The notes beneath the pieces are model-generated. The model was not told the origin of the DNA, made no database searches, and saw nothing but the letters and a program-made list of their open reading frames with translations. Positions 18,938 through 29,707 of a stretch of DNA of 31,212 nucleotides are shown piece after piece (the stretch's first letter is position 1; the number at the start of each line of letters is the position of its first letter). Both the position numbers and the translations under genes were made by a program. The DNA is from Fragilariopsis cylindrus CCMP1102 (Eukaryota; Bacillariophyta; Bacillariophyceae; Bacillariales; Bacillariaceae), in assembly GCA_900095095.1 (NCBI GenBank), contig FMBT01000639.1:1-31212 (forward strand). Direction: 5' to 3'.

Positions 18938-20155
18938 TTATCCCGTGTAGTCCTTTTTGGTTGTATGTAAAAGTTTAAATCGGTTTGTTGATGTTGCATC
19001 TTCACCGATATTCTCAACCACGATTTTGTCGGGGAAGATGCCTTCGCCGTTCTCCAAGTCCGTACTTGATTCCCTGCGATGTTGATTGTGACTATTGGTT
19101 TGTTTCCCCTCCTCACTTTTCTTATAAGCAGTAAATTGTGTATCGAAAACTCTATAATTCCCAGCTGCGTACCACGCCCCAAAAAAAATTACAAAAGTAC
19201 CAAATAACCACATTAAGATATACGAACCATTGAACATCGAATTGCTACTACGAGATTCGACCGATATTACATTTCCAGACGATAATAGACCAGATTGGAA
19301 AATTACTTCGGATTGTCGTATGGTCAACCAAACAGCGATGATGTCGTCCGTGTCTAATTCTTTTGCGTCGTCGGCTGATGGCATAGTAACAGGTGTATCC
19401 CATGCACAGCAAACGAAATATTCATCCGAGTTATTCACTCGAGATGCTACCAATCACAGTTGTGATTCACATTGTTGTAAAGTAGTATCGGTGAGATTAC
19501 AAACAGTAGTCGTGCCCGTGATGTCGATATCACTTCCTACCGTAAGTCCATCATTATTTGCTGTTATTGCCATCGTCGGTGTTATCGTTGTGTCATTCCC
19601 ATAATAGGATCGAGTTGAGTCTCGTTATAGGGTGATGGAAGTGGATCTAACACAAGCTTAGTGTATCCATTATCTAAAAATACAACAACAAAAGTAAGAA
19701 AGAAGAAAAAAAATTTAAATCAAAATGAAAATTCAGAAATGAAGTTCAAACACAAAACAGATAGTAGTATTTCGAACTTACTACATTCATAATCAAGTTT
19801 ATCAATCGGGAATATTTCTCTTTCTGAGGTACTATCCCATCGATATCGTGCGGCTAATCGGTCGTAAATAAGGATGGCCTTAGCACCGTAAAATGCTGAT
19901 GCAGCGTACGCTTTCCGTTCGAAGGAGCATTCTCCGCTTGGGACTAACATGACAGTATCTTCTTCTGGTCTTGGATATGGAGGTAATGTACTAGTAGAAA
20001 AGGTTTTGTTATCGTTGTTGTTGTTGATGGGATTCTCCTTGTATATTACGGTGGTTTTTCCGTTTCTCTGTTCTAGAAGTCAAGTTCTTGCTATTTTGAT
20101 ATCATACACAACACACTGTCTGTAACGTAGATCCAATTACAATCCATTTCTTCAT
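18938..20155 (-). pseudogene. Broken PA-domain membrane protein, probably SPPL2-like, missing the protease half
   Basis: A possible first exon starts at ATG 20155 with a hydrophobic signal-like stretch (MKKWIVIGSTLQTV). After an acceptor-like CTTCTAG near 20080, a protease-associated (PA) domain is visible (MLVPSGECSFERKAYAAS...GAKAILIYD). A donor GTAAGT near 19780 and acceptor TTTTTAG near 19672 lead into an acidic lumenal segment (FVCCAWDTPVTM) and one membrane segment (YILMWLFGTFVIFFGAWYAAG), then a charged linker. This order fits signal-peptide-peptidase-like 2 proteins. The YD and GxGD catalytic segments and TM2-9 that should follow are absent from the next 1.7 kb on this strand. The frame also shifts by -1 near 19600, and an in-frame TGA lies at 19454-19456. 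A PA-TM-RING protein is the alternative, but no RING is present either. Confidence 0.55.
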
Positions 20156-20393
20156 TTATTTATATCTTTCGAAAAACAAGCGACGTCTGTCCCAAACCCC
20201 ACCCGAAACATGCATATGCGTATTTTACGCGTGGAACAACAGCACAACAACTAACACAAAGTCAAGTTATCCAAGGGCGGGGTAGATTATTACCCCTGAG
20301 GTATCCGACATATTTTATTGTAAATCTGAACATATACAATTTAGAATTACACTCGCAGCGAAAGCCTCCAAGAAATATCTCCAACTTCAAACT
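20156..20393. promoter_or_regulatory. Upstream region of WARS
   Basis: The 238 bases between the broken SPPL2-like gene (-) and the WARS start codon. It should contain the WARS promoter and leader. No assignable motif. Confidence 0.4.
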
Positions 20394-22629
20394 ATGACGG
20401 AAGACACTGCTAATATCAAAAATGAGGAGGAACAGAAAGTTGCCGCTACTACTACCAATAAAGATGAAAGTAAAAAGAAAAAGAAGAGAGTGATTGTGCG
20501 ACCTCCTTGTCCTCCTGCAGTTTCCACCGGATACCTAATTTTACGTGGTGTCCTGCAAAGTTTAGTTGGTGCTAGCATGGACGAAGCCGTTGTTTCGCTG
20601 TTGCAGCCTACGTATATCAAAGAAAACGTCCCATCGGGAAAGTTCTCCATCAATTTTGGGAAGAAACTTGGATCTTGCGAGTTGGATTTACCGGAGGAAG
20701 ATGAATCACCGACGTCAATTGCTGAGTTTTGGAAGACCCTCCAAATTGCATTGGATCGAATCATTGCAGAGGACATTCCAATTGTCACAAGCGATTCGAT
20801 TCCCAAAGAACAAGCCCTGAAAGATTACGGAGAAGGAATTCTCAATGGTGGTATTCAAAAAAATAAGGCTTCCGATCTTTTGCCGTGCTGCTCGATATCG
20901 GGTATTGTGTTGGCCGTGCCGCCTAGTATCCCCTACGCTACAACGGGATCCATCAAGGGAATCGTACTAGAGACTAATCAATGCAGTATTAATGCTGGTA
21001 AGAAAGCACGCAAGGCTGAAATTACGCTCAAATTCAAAGTGGAAGAAAAAATAGATGGCAGTGGTGATGCGTCATCACCTGCATTGGCAGAAATTTTGCC
21101 TCCCGACTCTTTTTCGGAAATAGTGACTCAAGAAAGCTTGGCTAGTCTACGAAAGAATGAAATTCGTCTAAAGGAAGGACGGTTGCTAGTTGTAGCTGCG
21201 GCAACAGAGAAAGACCAAAAAGAAAAGGATTCTACTAATGACGAAGAAGCAGCGGGCAAAGATAGTAACGAAGAAATGGTTGTTAATGCCTTTGAAGTCA
21301 AGGGTGAAATTGATTACACTAAGTTGGTGGACGACTTTGGTTCCACACTAATCGATGATCCTCTTATGAAACGTATTGAAGCTTACGCAGTTGGAAAGGG
21401 CAATGTTACAAAACTTCATCGTTTTCTACGACGGGGCATTTACTTTTCTCACCGTGACATGAACGCCATTATGGATTGTATAGAAAAGGGAAAACCAATG
21501 TATTTATACACCGGTCGAGGTCCTAGCTCATCATCGATGCATATCGGCCATTTGATTCCTTTTTTGTTCACACAGTGGCTGCAGAAGGCGTTCAATGTTC
21601 CGTTGGTAGTGCAAATGACAGACGACGAAAAATTCTTATTTAAGGGCAAATACGAGAACGAGACTGGAGATAACTTAGATTATTACGCTGGACTTACCAT
21701 TGAAAATGCCCGTGACATTATAGCATGTGGGTTTGATTACAAAAAGACATTCTTGTTTTCCGATTTAGATTATGTTGGAACTATGTACCCCAACATTGTT
21801 CGTATTTGGAAGGCCGTCACGAATAATACTGTAAATGGCATTTTTGGTTTCGACGGTTCTGCTAATATTGGTACGTAATTGATCTGTATATGTAACTGCA
21901 ATGTACATTTCTAATTCACCGTACCAATTTCTATAATTTTTACGATGAAGGAATGGTTGAACTAAATATTGTTTATTTTGTTTCTGTTCCTCTATACTAG
22001 GTAAAATCGCATTCCCAGCGATCCAAGCCGCTCCATCTTTTGCATCGAGCTTCCCCGTAGTCCTGGAAGAACCGAATCCTCGTGGAACTAAGGCAGTGTG
22101 TTTGATTCCCTGTGCCATTGACCAGGATCCTTACTTTCGCATGACGCGAGACGTTGCTCATAAACTTGTTGGTAAGGATCATGCGATGGGCGGCAAGCCG
22201 GCCTTGATACATTGTAAATTCTTTCCCCCGCTACAAGGCTCCAACGGCAAAATGTCCAGTAGCGACGAAAACTCGGCCATCTTCTTGACTGACACACCTG
22301 AGGAAATTGAACGCAAAATTAAAGAGAATGCCTTTTCGGGTGGACAGGAAACGAAAAAGCTCCAAGAAGAGCTAGGTGCGAACTTAAATGATGACGTAAG
22401 CTACCAGTGGTTGTCATTCTTGTTGGAAGATGACGACGAACTTGCTCGTATTGGAGAGGACTATGGATCAGGAAGTGGTGAATATTGGTCTACGGGTAAA
22501 GTTAAGGCGCGGTTGATTGAGGTCCTTCAAGATTTAGTGGCCAAGCACCAGGAGAAGCGTGCAAAGATTACAGATGATGAAATTAGAAAGTGGATGGTGC
22601 AGCGCAGTATTCTGGTAAAGGAGGAATAG
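20394..22629 (+). CDS. WARS1: Cytosolic tryptophan--tRNA ligase
   Basis: Charges tRNA-Trp with tryptophan for cytosolic translation. Two exons, 20394-21870 and 22001-22629, around a 130-bp intron (GTACGT...ACTAG) that splits a Gly codon in [17 protein letters not shown]; product 701 residues. The class I catalytic core begins near 21300: the HIGH-type motif is [10 protein letters not shown] (about 21535-21560), followed by [20 protein letters not shown] and [16 protein letters not shown]. The KMSKS-type loop is KMSSS at 22249-22263. These are eukaryotic-cytosolic signatures, not those of the organellar bacterial-type enzyme. The first 300 or so residues are an extension much longer than the WHEP domain of animal enzymes and do not resemble it; their function is unknown. 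No targeting peptide is evident: the N-terminus is acidic, then Lys-rich. Frame intact. Confidence 0.95.
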
Positions 22630-23137
22630 AACCAAAAAACCTAGAATGAAGACAAATTGCAGTAATATTAATTATTGATTTCATATACAAATACCGGTAC
22701 ATTTACATTATTAAATTTTAAGAAGATATAAGAATATTAGTTTTTTTGTTTGTTTGTGACCTTGATTTATTACAGGGGTCATACTTATCACCCCTGGATT
22801 ATTACTATTACAGTAGTACAAGTAGTAGCCATTTATTGTCTTCTTCAATAACAAATTTGTGTCCCCTCCAAAGTTCCCCTCCCCAATTAATGCGCGATCT
22901 TTGTTGTCAATCATGTGCGCCGCAATATTAGCTAATACCTTGTTGTGAAAAAACACCGTGTTTCAAGTTTCAAAGATGGCTTTCCAACATTTTCATTATT
23001 TATTTGACCATGATTTGATCAATTGACCACACTTTATATTTAATCATTATTTTATCCAATCCTTGTTGACACATAAACAAAGACTAACGCAATAGCAACA
23101 TCACACCTTTTAATCATTACTTAAACTTTGAAGTACA
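22630..23137. other. Intergenic region between WARS and the RGG-box gene
   Basis: About 500 AT-rich bases with no coding frame. It contains the WARS 3'UTR and the promoter of the next + strand gene. Nothing else recognised. Confidence 0.5.
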
Positions 23138-23307
23138 ATGGCAACTCCAATGCGTTGGGCGGATTCTGATAGCGACGACAGCGAAGAAGAAGAAGAGTAT
23201 AATAAAGCAAACGAGGACGCATCAGTACGATCAGACGATGGACAGAAGGAGCAAATAAATAATAATCAAGCTACTACGATAACTCATTCCCAACCATCGT
23301 CACAAAG

Positions 23308-23361
<54 letters not shown>

Positions 23362-25521
23362 TAACAATAATAACAATAACCATAGTCGTCAGAATAATCA
23401 TCATCAATACCAGAACCAACAGAATCAGAATCAGAATTCTTATGATTCTAAATATCACCAAAAAGGAGGGAAACAACAAGCTCATCATGGAGGAGGCGGC
23501 GGCGGAAATCATGGAGGAGGAGGAGGGAATGATAGGCCACAGCAGCATCAGCATCACAAAAGCAGAGGAGGACCCGAGAACTGGAAGCAAATGGCAAAAG
23601 CATCTTCTCGATTTTCATCAGGTACGTTTATTTAGTGTGCGTTGTGAGTTGCGAGTATTTATTCTACACTATATATTATCTTTGTTGATGATATTTTTGG
23701 AAAAATATCGAGTGTACGCACTGATTGAATACGATTATGTACTGAACTAGATTATTAATACTGCGCCTATTATAATTGTAAAACAAATGTATATTAATGT
23801 AGATTCTGGAAATAATAAATCGAGTGGTAGTATCGATGGAAGCGCATGGATGGCTCAAAGACGGGCCAAAATGGAACAGGAGGTTGAAGTACAAAAAAAG
23901 AAACAGGCCGAACAAATGCAACATCAGCAGGAAGAAAAACAAACACGTCGCAAATCACAGCTGAGCGCCCTGAAGATGGCAATGCGAGAAATTTCATTGA
24001 AACGAGAAGAAGAGGAAGCTCCATCCAAGGAAAAAACAGTATCATCTATTCCCGATAAAAAACCACCACAGGTTCAAATTTTGACGAGAAAGAGTAATAG
24101 TAATAATATCAGTAATAATGATACTGCTGCTGCTGCTACTACAACTTCGAAACCTACAAATGATTATATCGATAAGAACAAGAACATCCAAATCAAGGAT
24201 AAAAAAGAAGAGGAAACGAAAGGATCATGGAGGCGAACATCATATTCTTCATCATCAGGAGCATCAGCACAAACAAAACAGCAGCAACATCTTCAAATCC
24301 ACCACCGCCGACAAAGTACTGCTACACTATCGGAGAATCGACCTCTATTTCCTCAGATCAAAACAAAAAGAACTTATCAAACAAGACAGAGCTTCGACCC
24401 GATCGCAGTTCCATCAAATTCGAAAAGGATCGAAGCAGTATTGCTGCGTCTAATAATAGTACTACGCCTACTACTACTGATGCTACTACGGCTAAGAAAA
24501 CTCCACCAAATGTTAATTCAATCAGTAATTGCGTTGATAAGGTCAAAGAGCAGAACACGATGACTGAAAATCAACCACTAGCTACCGATGGCAAAAGTGA
24601 TGTTAAAACCCCCGAAAATAACGACGATAAACATCAACACGTCATCGTAGCATTCGATGATGCCTCTGGCCATCCTTCCACCAAAATTAAGAAGAAAAAC
24701 AACACCAGCAACAATAATAAAAATAGAAAGAGCAAGAGCAAGACCAGTAATAATAATGATAGTAAATATGTTGCTTCTGACATCAAGACAAAGTCTTGTA
24801 ATGAAAATAATATCGATGAGGAGGTTGCATCCACAAAAACATCATCATCACGTGGATCTTCAACGTTCCAGACGTCGTCGTCGTCTCGAGGTGGCGGTGG
24901 TCGTGGAGGTGGTCGTGGAGGAGGTCGTGGAGGTGGTCGTGGTCGTGGTCATAATCATAGTCGTGGCCGTGGTCGTGGTCGTGACAACAACAATAACAAC
25001 AATCCACGTCGTGGATCTGGACGTAGTGAAGGTGGAAAATCACGTCAGTCCACAGATACGACAACTAGTAACCGTGCTAGTACTGGTGCTGGTGAAAATG
25101 AGCAGTCGACAAAAGGAAAAAAAGGAGGAATGAATAATAATTCGAATAACGACAATGAAAATCGCCCTCGTAATGAAGGGGGCGGAAGATTTGGTGGTAG
25201 AGGAGGAAAACGCCGTGACTCAGAAAGAGAAAAAAACAGATCTTCTATGACAGGTAGCAATAATGGACGACCGCAGAATAGTAATGTCAAAAAAGATGAA
25301 CCATCTTCGTCATCTTCTGGTGGACGTGGACATAGCAGCAAAGGTAGGGGAGGATCGGGATAGGAAGGGGGAGAGGTGGTCAGAAGAATAGCAGTAATAG
25401 TGGGAAGGACTCCTCTGCTAAAGCTGAGAGTTCTACTGATAATGCTGCTACTGGTGGTGGCAGTGGTAGTGGTGGTACAACACCTAAACCGAAAAATAGC
25501 TACGAGATCGGCAAGAATTAA
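23138..25521 (+). CDS. Low-complexity RGG-box protein, likely RNA-binding, two frame breaks
   Basis: Exon 1 is 23138-23621; intron 23622-23802 (GTACGT...TGTAG) joins in phase to DSGNNKSSGS. The N-terminus (MRWADSDSDDSEEEEE) is acidic, then a poly-Asn run and a His/Gly-rich segment. Exon 2 begins with a charged helical region (AQRRAKMEQEVEVQKKKQAE), then Asn/Ser/Lys-rich sequence, and an RGG/GRG array at about 24890-24990 with further GGRGG units to the end. RGG boxes bind RNA or ribosomes and are methylated by arginine methyltransferases; that role here is inferred from composition only, with no RRM or other folded domain. The frame shifts by -1 near 24275-24300 and again near 25350-25366, each repaired by one added base; the C-terminus then ends PKPKNSYEIGKN at TAA 25519-25521. 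Confidence 0.65.
23310..23358 (+). repeat. (AAT)n microsatellite coding poly-Asn
   Basis: An uninterrupted AAT/TAA triplet run in exon 1 of the RGG-box gene, continued by AAC/AAT-mixed Asn codons. It is the kind of repeat that expands and contracts by replication slippage. Confidence 0.9.
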
Positions 25522-25753
25522 ACTATTATTAAAACGACGCTAGATAATTTTCAAGTAATGTATATAATGCAGAAATTGATTTTAACTTTGGTTTCCCCGA
25601 TTATTTTATTATTAATTATTATTAGTCCTGTTCTGTGTATAATTTAGTTTGTATTGATCCTGTTTTAGTAAACAGTCGCAGCTATCAGTCAAGAAGCGCT
25701 ATTTTTTGGTTTTTGATGCGGAGCTCTTTTGCTCTGAAGAGAGCGCTCTTTTC

Positions 25754-25756
25754 GTG

Positions 25757-25787
<31 letters not shown>

Positions 25788-25798
25788 GTGTGTGTGTG
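25754..25798 (+). repeat. (GT)n dinucleotide microsatellite
   Basis: About 45 bases of GT units interrupted by two TATG units, between the 3' ends of the RGG-box gene and the zinc-ribbon gene. Simple sequence repeat. Confidence 0.9.
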
Positions 25799-25834
25799 AA
25801 CCCCGAAGAAGCCCTAAATCGTATTATCTTATTA

Positions 25835-28800
25835 TTATGCCTTGGCCTTCACGCCCTTTTGTAATCGAGCCTTTTCTTTTTCATCCTTTTGCAAAGCATA
25901 TTTCTCCCGCTGACGTTCTCTACACCGGAGACACTTAGTTGCTAGTCCCTTATCACCAAACGCAGCCCACGGTCGAAAGTTTTGCAGCCCTTGCACCATT
26001 TAATCTCAAGACCAGAGTTGGCAACAACCCAAACATTGACATCGCAAAGGGTGCATAGACCTTTGTTTTGGGTTGGAATAATGGCATACCCGCCCTTATC
26101 TCCCGCCATATTCTGACCGTTTGCGCTTCTTGAATCTTTCTTCCCGCCCAGTGGACCGTTACATTTCTTCTTGTTTCCATTAGAACATGGACATGCCGAC
26201 CCACACATGACACAGCATCTCATTCCTTCGGGAAGATTAACAGCCTGCTTTTGAGACATGTGAACAGGGAAGTTCACTAGACTGGTAAACTCTGGTACAG
26301 TAGCTCCCTTCAACTTTTCCATATCACCCTGGAATTTGGAAGGAATAGGAGGTTTCAAAGGAACACACTTCCTCTTCGATTGAGTAATATCCATTGGTGA
26401 CATGTGATGAGGACTTGCCATTGGAGGTACCATTCCTCTGTGATGCGGACTCCACATAGGCTTCGGTCCAGATAGTCCCATCGGGGATGTCAACGGATGA
26501 TGTGATGACATGGGTTGAGGGATATGTATTGGCATAGGTGCCATGTGGGTACCTGGAGGCATCCTTCCCCTAAGATTCCGAATTCGATCATTATGAGGTC
26601 CTGGTGGTGGATGGTTACCAAACATATGAACAAAGTCGCGTCTTTCACTATGTAGAGGCTACGTGCAAATCCCATCCCCATGTTTGAGCCTGGATAATGT
26701 GGTGCTGGAGGTTTTGATCCAGCAAATACTGGCGTTGGAGGAAGACCATCACGTGGTGGCCCATGCGAAAAGAATTGAGGAGTGGGCTGTTTTTGTCTTC
26801 TGTCCATGAAAACACTATTTGAATGGTAAAGCTGTTCATGCTGTGCTCCTTTTGTGCCTTGCTCTTTTCCGGGAATTGATCTCTTATCAGGTCTATCCGA
26901 ATGCTGGTTTTCACGCTCATCAGAACCTGAATCACGGAAGAAAATTGGAAGGGGAGTTGTTGTTCCACCAGCACGATCCACGGACAGAGCAATTTCTGAA
27001 TTTGGCGATAACATTGAAAGCCGTATACTCTCACCGTCATCCTTATCATTCTCGTCTTCGTCATTTTTCTTCTTTGACTCATGATCTTCCTTCCAGAGAG
27101 AAAAGTGTTGGGGACTAATCACCATGTTGCTAGTTGCAGACGACAAGTAAGAAGTCGTAGAGTCTGGACGTCTTCTTTCTCCTTTTTCACTGTTCTCCTC
27201 CCAACTGCAACCTGCTAGATCCTCAAGCGAAGGGGTGTCCCCTGCTATACTCCATGACAAAGAAGGTGCCATAGCAGCAAATGCTGCCGCAGAAGGTGAT
27301 ATTCCCGTCTCACCCGAGTGTGGTAACGGAGTAAAGGACTGACCGCGAAGATGCCTGTTCAAGGTATGTTCATCAGTCATCATTTCATTTTGCATCATAT
27401 TTGGTGGTGTTGGTGTGTCCGATATTGAACCGTGCCGTTGCTTTTCGTTTACCTCGTGCATGTCTGTTTTCACTGTTATCTTCGGAGTCATATTCCTTTT
27501 CCTGTTCGTATTTTTACTAATTGGAGTCTCGTCAACGTCATGATGATTGATAGGCGATGTTGACAAACTGAGAAAAATATTCCTATTGGAACTTTCACCA
27601 GTTTCCTCCTGCTCAGAATCTTTCATAGAAAGCTGTCTAAAGCGAGATGACTCGGCACCGTCGATCGATTGGTCGGAAGCGTTTGCCATTCGAGCATTGC
27701 CCTTCCTCTTGAAAATCGATTGTGCATTATTGTTTCTCTCCATCGGAACTGGAGCACTGTCACTTCCTTTTCGTCTCTTTGGTGATGCTTTTGACATTGG
27801 CATATTACCATCTACTGTACCATCCGCTGATCAAAGAATGGAGGAAAGAAATAAAAAGAGATAGAAAATGGACGGAAAGTAGCGATTTTGAGAGGTTGAA
27901 GATCATCGTGGGACGAATCGATATATACATATATATACATATAATTATATATGTATATAAATATACATATACACATATATACTATACTAGTATACCATTT
28001 GATATTGATTGAACATACCTTTTGGACCTTCGTAGGAGCAGAGTGAAAATCCTCCACCACTTAAACTTGAGGTAGTCGAGTTACCAGAATTCACCCTTCG
28101 ATGAGTTGGCTGCTCACCTTCGAAGATATTTACTGAGGAGCGAGCCATAGGAGGTAGATAACTCGATGTTCGTGACGATGATCTATCACGCTTATTTGGT
28201 GATTCTGCCGTAGACTGATCTGTAGTTTTACTAGCTGTGGTTGTACTATTACTAGAACTGCTATTTGTTCTTCGGAAGGAATAAGATAAGGGAACCGATT
28301 TATCTTTGCTCCTATCATCAACACCCTCGATTGTTCGTTTCTTTCTAGATCCATTTGTCGATTGCGACTTGTTTGATCTCTTACTCCTAGACGAAAGAGA
28401 TAGAATTCGAATCAGATGCTTGATGAGAATTATGGTACGACGGTGGAGGAGGTCCACTAGGATGGTATCCGATAGGAGGCGGAGGGCCAGGATATGGACC
28501 ACCGTATCCACTAGGATGATATCCAGGAGGAGGAGGTCCAGGGCGTCCAGGCATATTCGGTGGATGACTGTAGTGACCATTTGGTCCACCATAGTGACTC
28601 TGTTGACCATGGTGAGGCAAGGGTGGCATTTGTGATAATGATGTGGATGCGGACCTCGAAAGTGATCCTGAGGACCCCCGGAGTTTCCATTGTAGTAGGG
28701 ATGAGGCGCATGAGGATGAGGGTATGGAGCAGGTGGTGGTGGTCCTCTTCCTCCTCCGTGCATACCATGATGATTAGCATAATGCCCTCCTCTTCCAGGA

Positions 28801-29162
28801 TGAGGGGGATGATGAGGTTGATGATGATGATGGTACGAAGGATGAAAGCCTTCATTTGGATAAGGTCTTTGTAGACGAGGAGAATGATGAGAAACTGATG
28901 AGCCTTTCCCTTTTCTAGCATTCGGAGAAGATTTAGATTGCATAGACTTCTTTGAGATAGATGGCCCATCTCTTTCTTCACCCATTTCCCTTCGAGAAGA
29001 TCTATCATCTATCCCATCATCTCGATCCTCTATCTTCACGAGACTCTCTGAAGCACTCCATACTTTTCCTGTACCATTAGCCTCCATGATCGAAGACTCT
29101 TCTTTACTCATCCCACCGATTCCCGTCGATGACGATGCTGTTTTCGTATCCCCAACTTCCAT
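25835..29162 (-). CDS. His/Pro-rich protein with C-terminal Cys4 zinc-ribbon region, several frame breaks
   Basis: The ATG at 29162 starts a Ser-rich N-terminus, then a His/Pro/Gly-rich stretch (YHHHHQPHHPPHPGRGG). Exon 1 ends at 28019 and an intron at 27827-28018 (GTATGT...ATCAG) joins to exon 2. Exon 2 is Ser/Asp-rich, then Pro-rich. The C-terminal 170 residues carry paired cysteines: CCVMCGSACPC, CTLCDVNVWVV, WCKGCKTF and, after a frame change, KCLRCRERQREKYA, ending at TAA 25835-25837. The spacing suggests two zinc-binding clusters, so a nucleic-acid or protein-binding zinc ribbon is inferred; no named family is recognised. Frame changes lie near 28630 (-1), 28395 (+1 or -2), 26665 (-1) and 25975 (-1, where CGT-GGG would read CGT-TGG with one T). 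Conserved sense across all breaks argues for one gene. Confidence 0.6.
27921..27988. repeat. AT-rich (TATA/ACAT) microsatellite in intron
   Basis: A run of TATATACAT-type units within the intron 27827-28018 of the zinc-ribbon gene. It contains self-complementary segments but no recognised function. Confidence 0.75.
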
Positions 29163-29707
29163 TGTTAGGTTTACGAACGATTGATTTTTGAAACAAAACT
29201 AACACAAAAGGAACCTAAAAAAAGTACAGTATTATAGTGTTAATAAATTCAAGATCTTGTTTGTGTTCGTTCGTGTTTAATTGTGAGGTAGGAAAATAAA
29301 TAATGTAGAGGGCAGGCCCCGTAAAATATTAAGCAATCCTCAAAATACTGTTTGTGTGAAATGTAAACGGTTTTGACGCATAAAAAGTGACGGTTTAACA
29401 CATCACAATAAAGTACAACACATAAAGTGACCGTTTGGACTACCGGTTCGCTCCTCACCTCTCTCTCTCTCTCTCTCTCTCTCGAAAGTGCGAAATATAA
29501 TATTTTTTAGCCGATACAGCAATCGTACAACGGAATTTGCCGCGCGAGGTGATTTTTTTTTCAATCACGAATGAACAATACAGAATGAATCAATCAAAAT
29601 CAACTCGAATCAATCAAAATCAATCGAATCATTCAAAATTGGTTTTTCGTTTTTCAGAGCATTTTGTCATATGTTTTCACGCTGTCGACCACAAGCTAGG
29701 ACTGACC
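29163..29707. promoter_or_regulatory. Divergent promoter region between the zinc-ribbon and PC-esterase genes
   Basis: About 545 bases between oppositely oriented start codons, including a CT microsatellite at 29459-29485 and an imperfect ATCAA/AATCA-type repeat cluster near 29585-29640. Both genes should start transcription here. An ATG-like start upstream of 29708 in the same frame gives no signal anchor at the N-terminus and is disfavoured. Confidence 0.45.
29459..29485 (+). repeat. (CT)n microsatellite
   Basis: About 13 uninterrupted CT units in the divergent promoter region. On the other strand it reads as a GA repeat, a common element of core promoters and of replication slippage. Confidence 0.9.

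Noticed and set aside
19448-19475. A 24-nt GT-AG 'intron' removing the TGA in the SPPL2-like gene
   Set aside because: Far shorter than any supported intron in the window, and the locus has other lesions.
23300-23590. Minus-strand Ile/Val/Leu-rich ORF over the AAT repeat
   Set aside because: It is the translation of a triplet repeat in the wrong frame opposite a supported exon.
25334-25364. A 20-nt GT-AG 'intron' in the RGG-box gene
   Set aside because: It would restore the frame, but the other introns here are about 130-190 bp. A single missing base explains it equally well.
28340-28460. A 55-nt intron at the frame change near 28395
   Set aside because: The acceptor is acceptable, but the donor is poor and the length too short. 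A frame error is kept as the working call.
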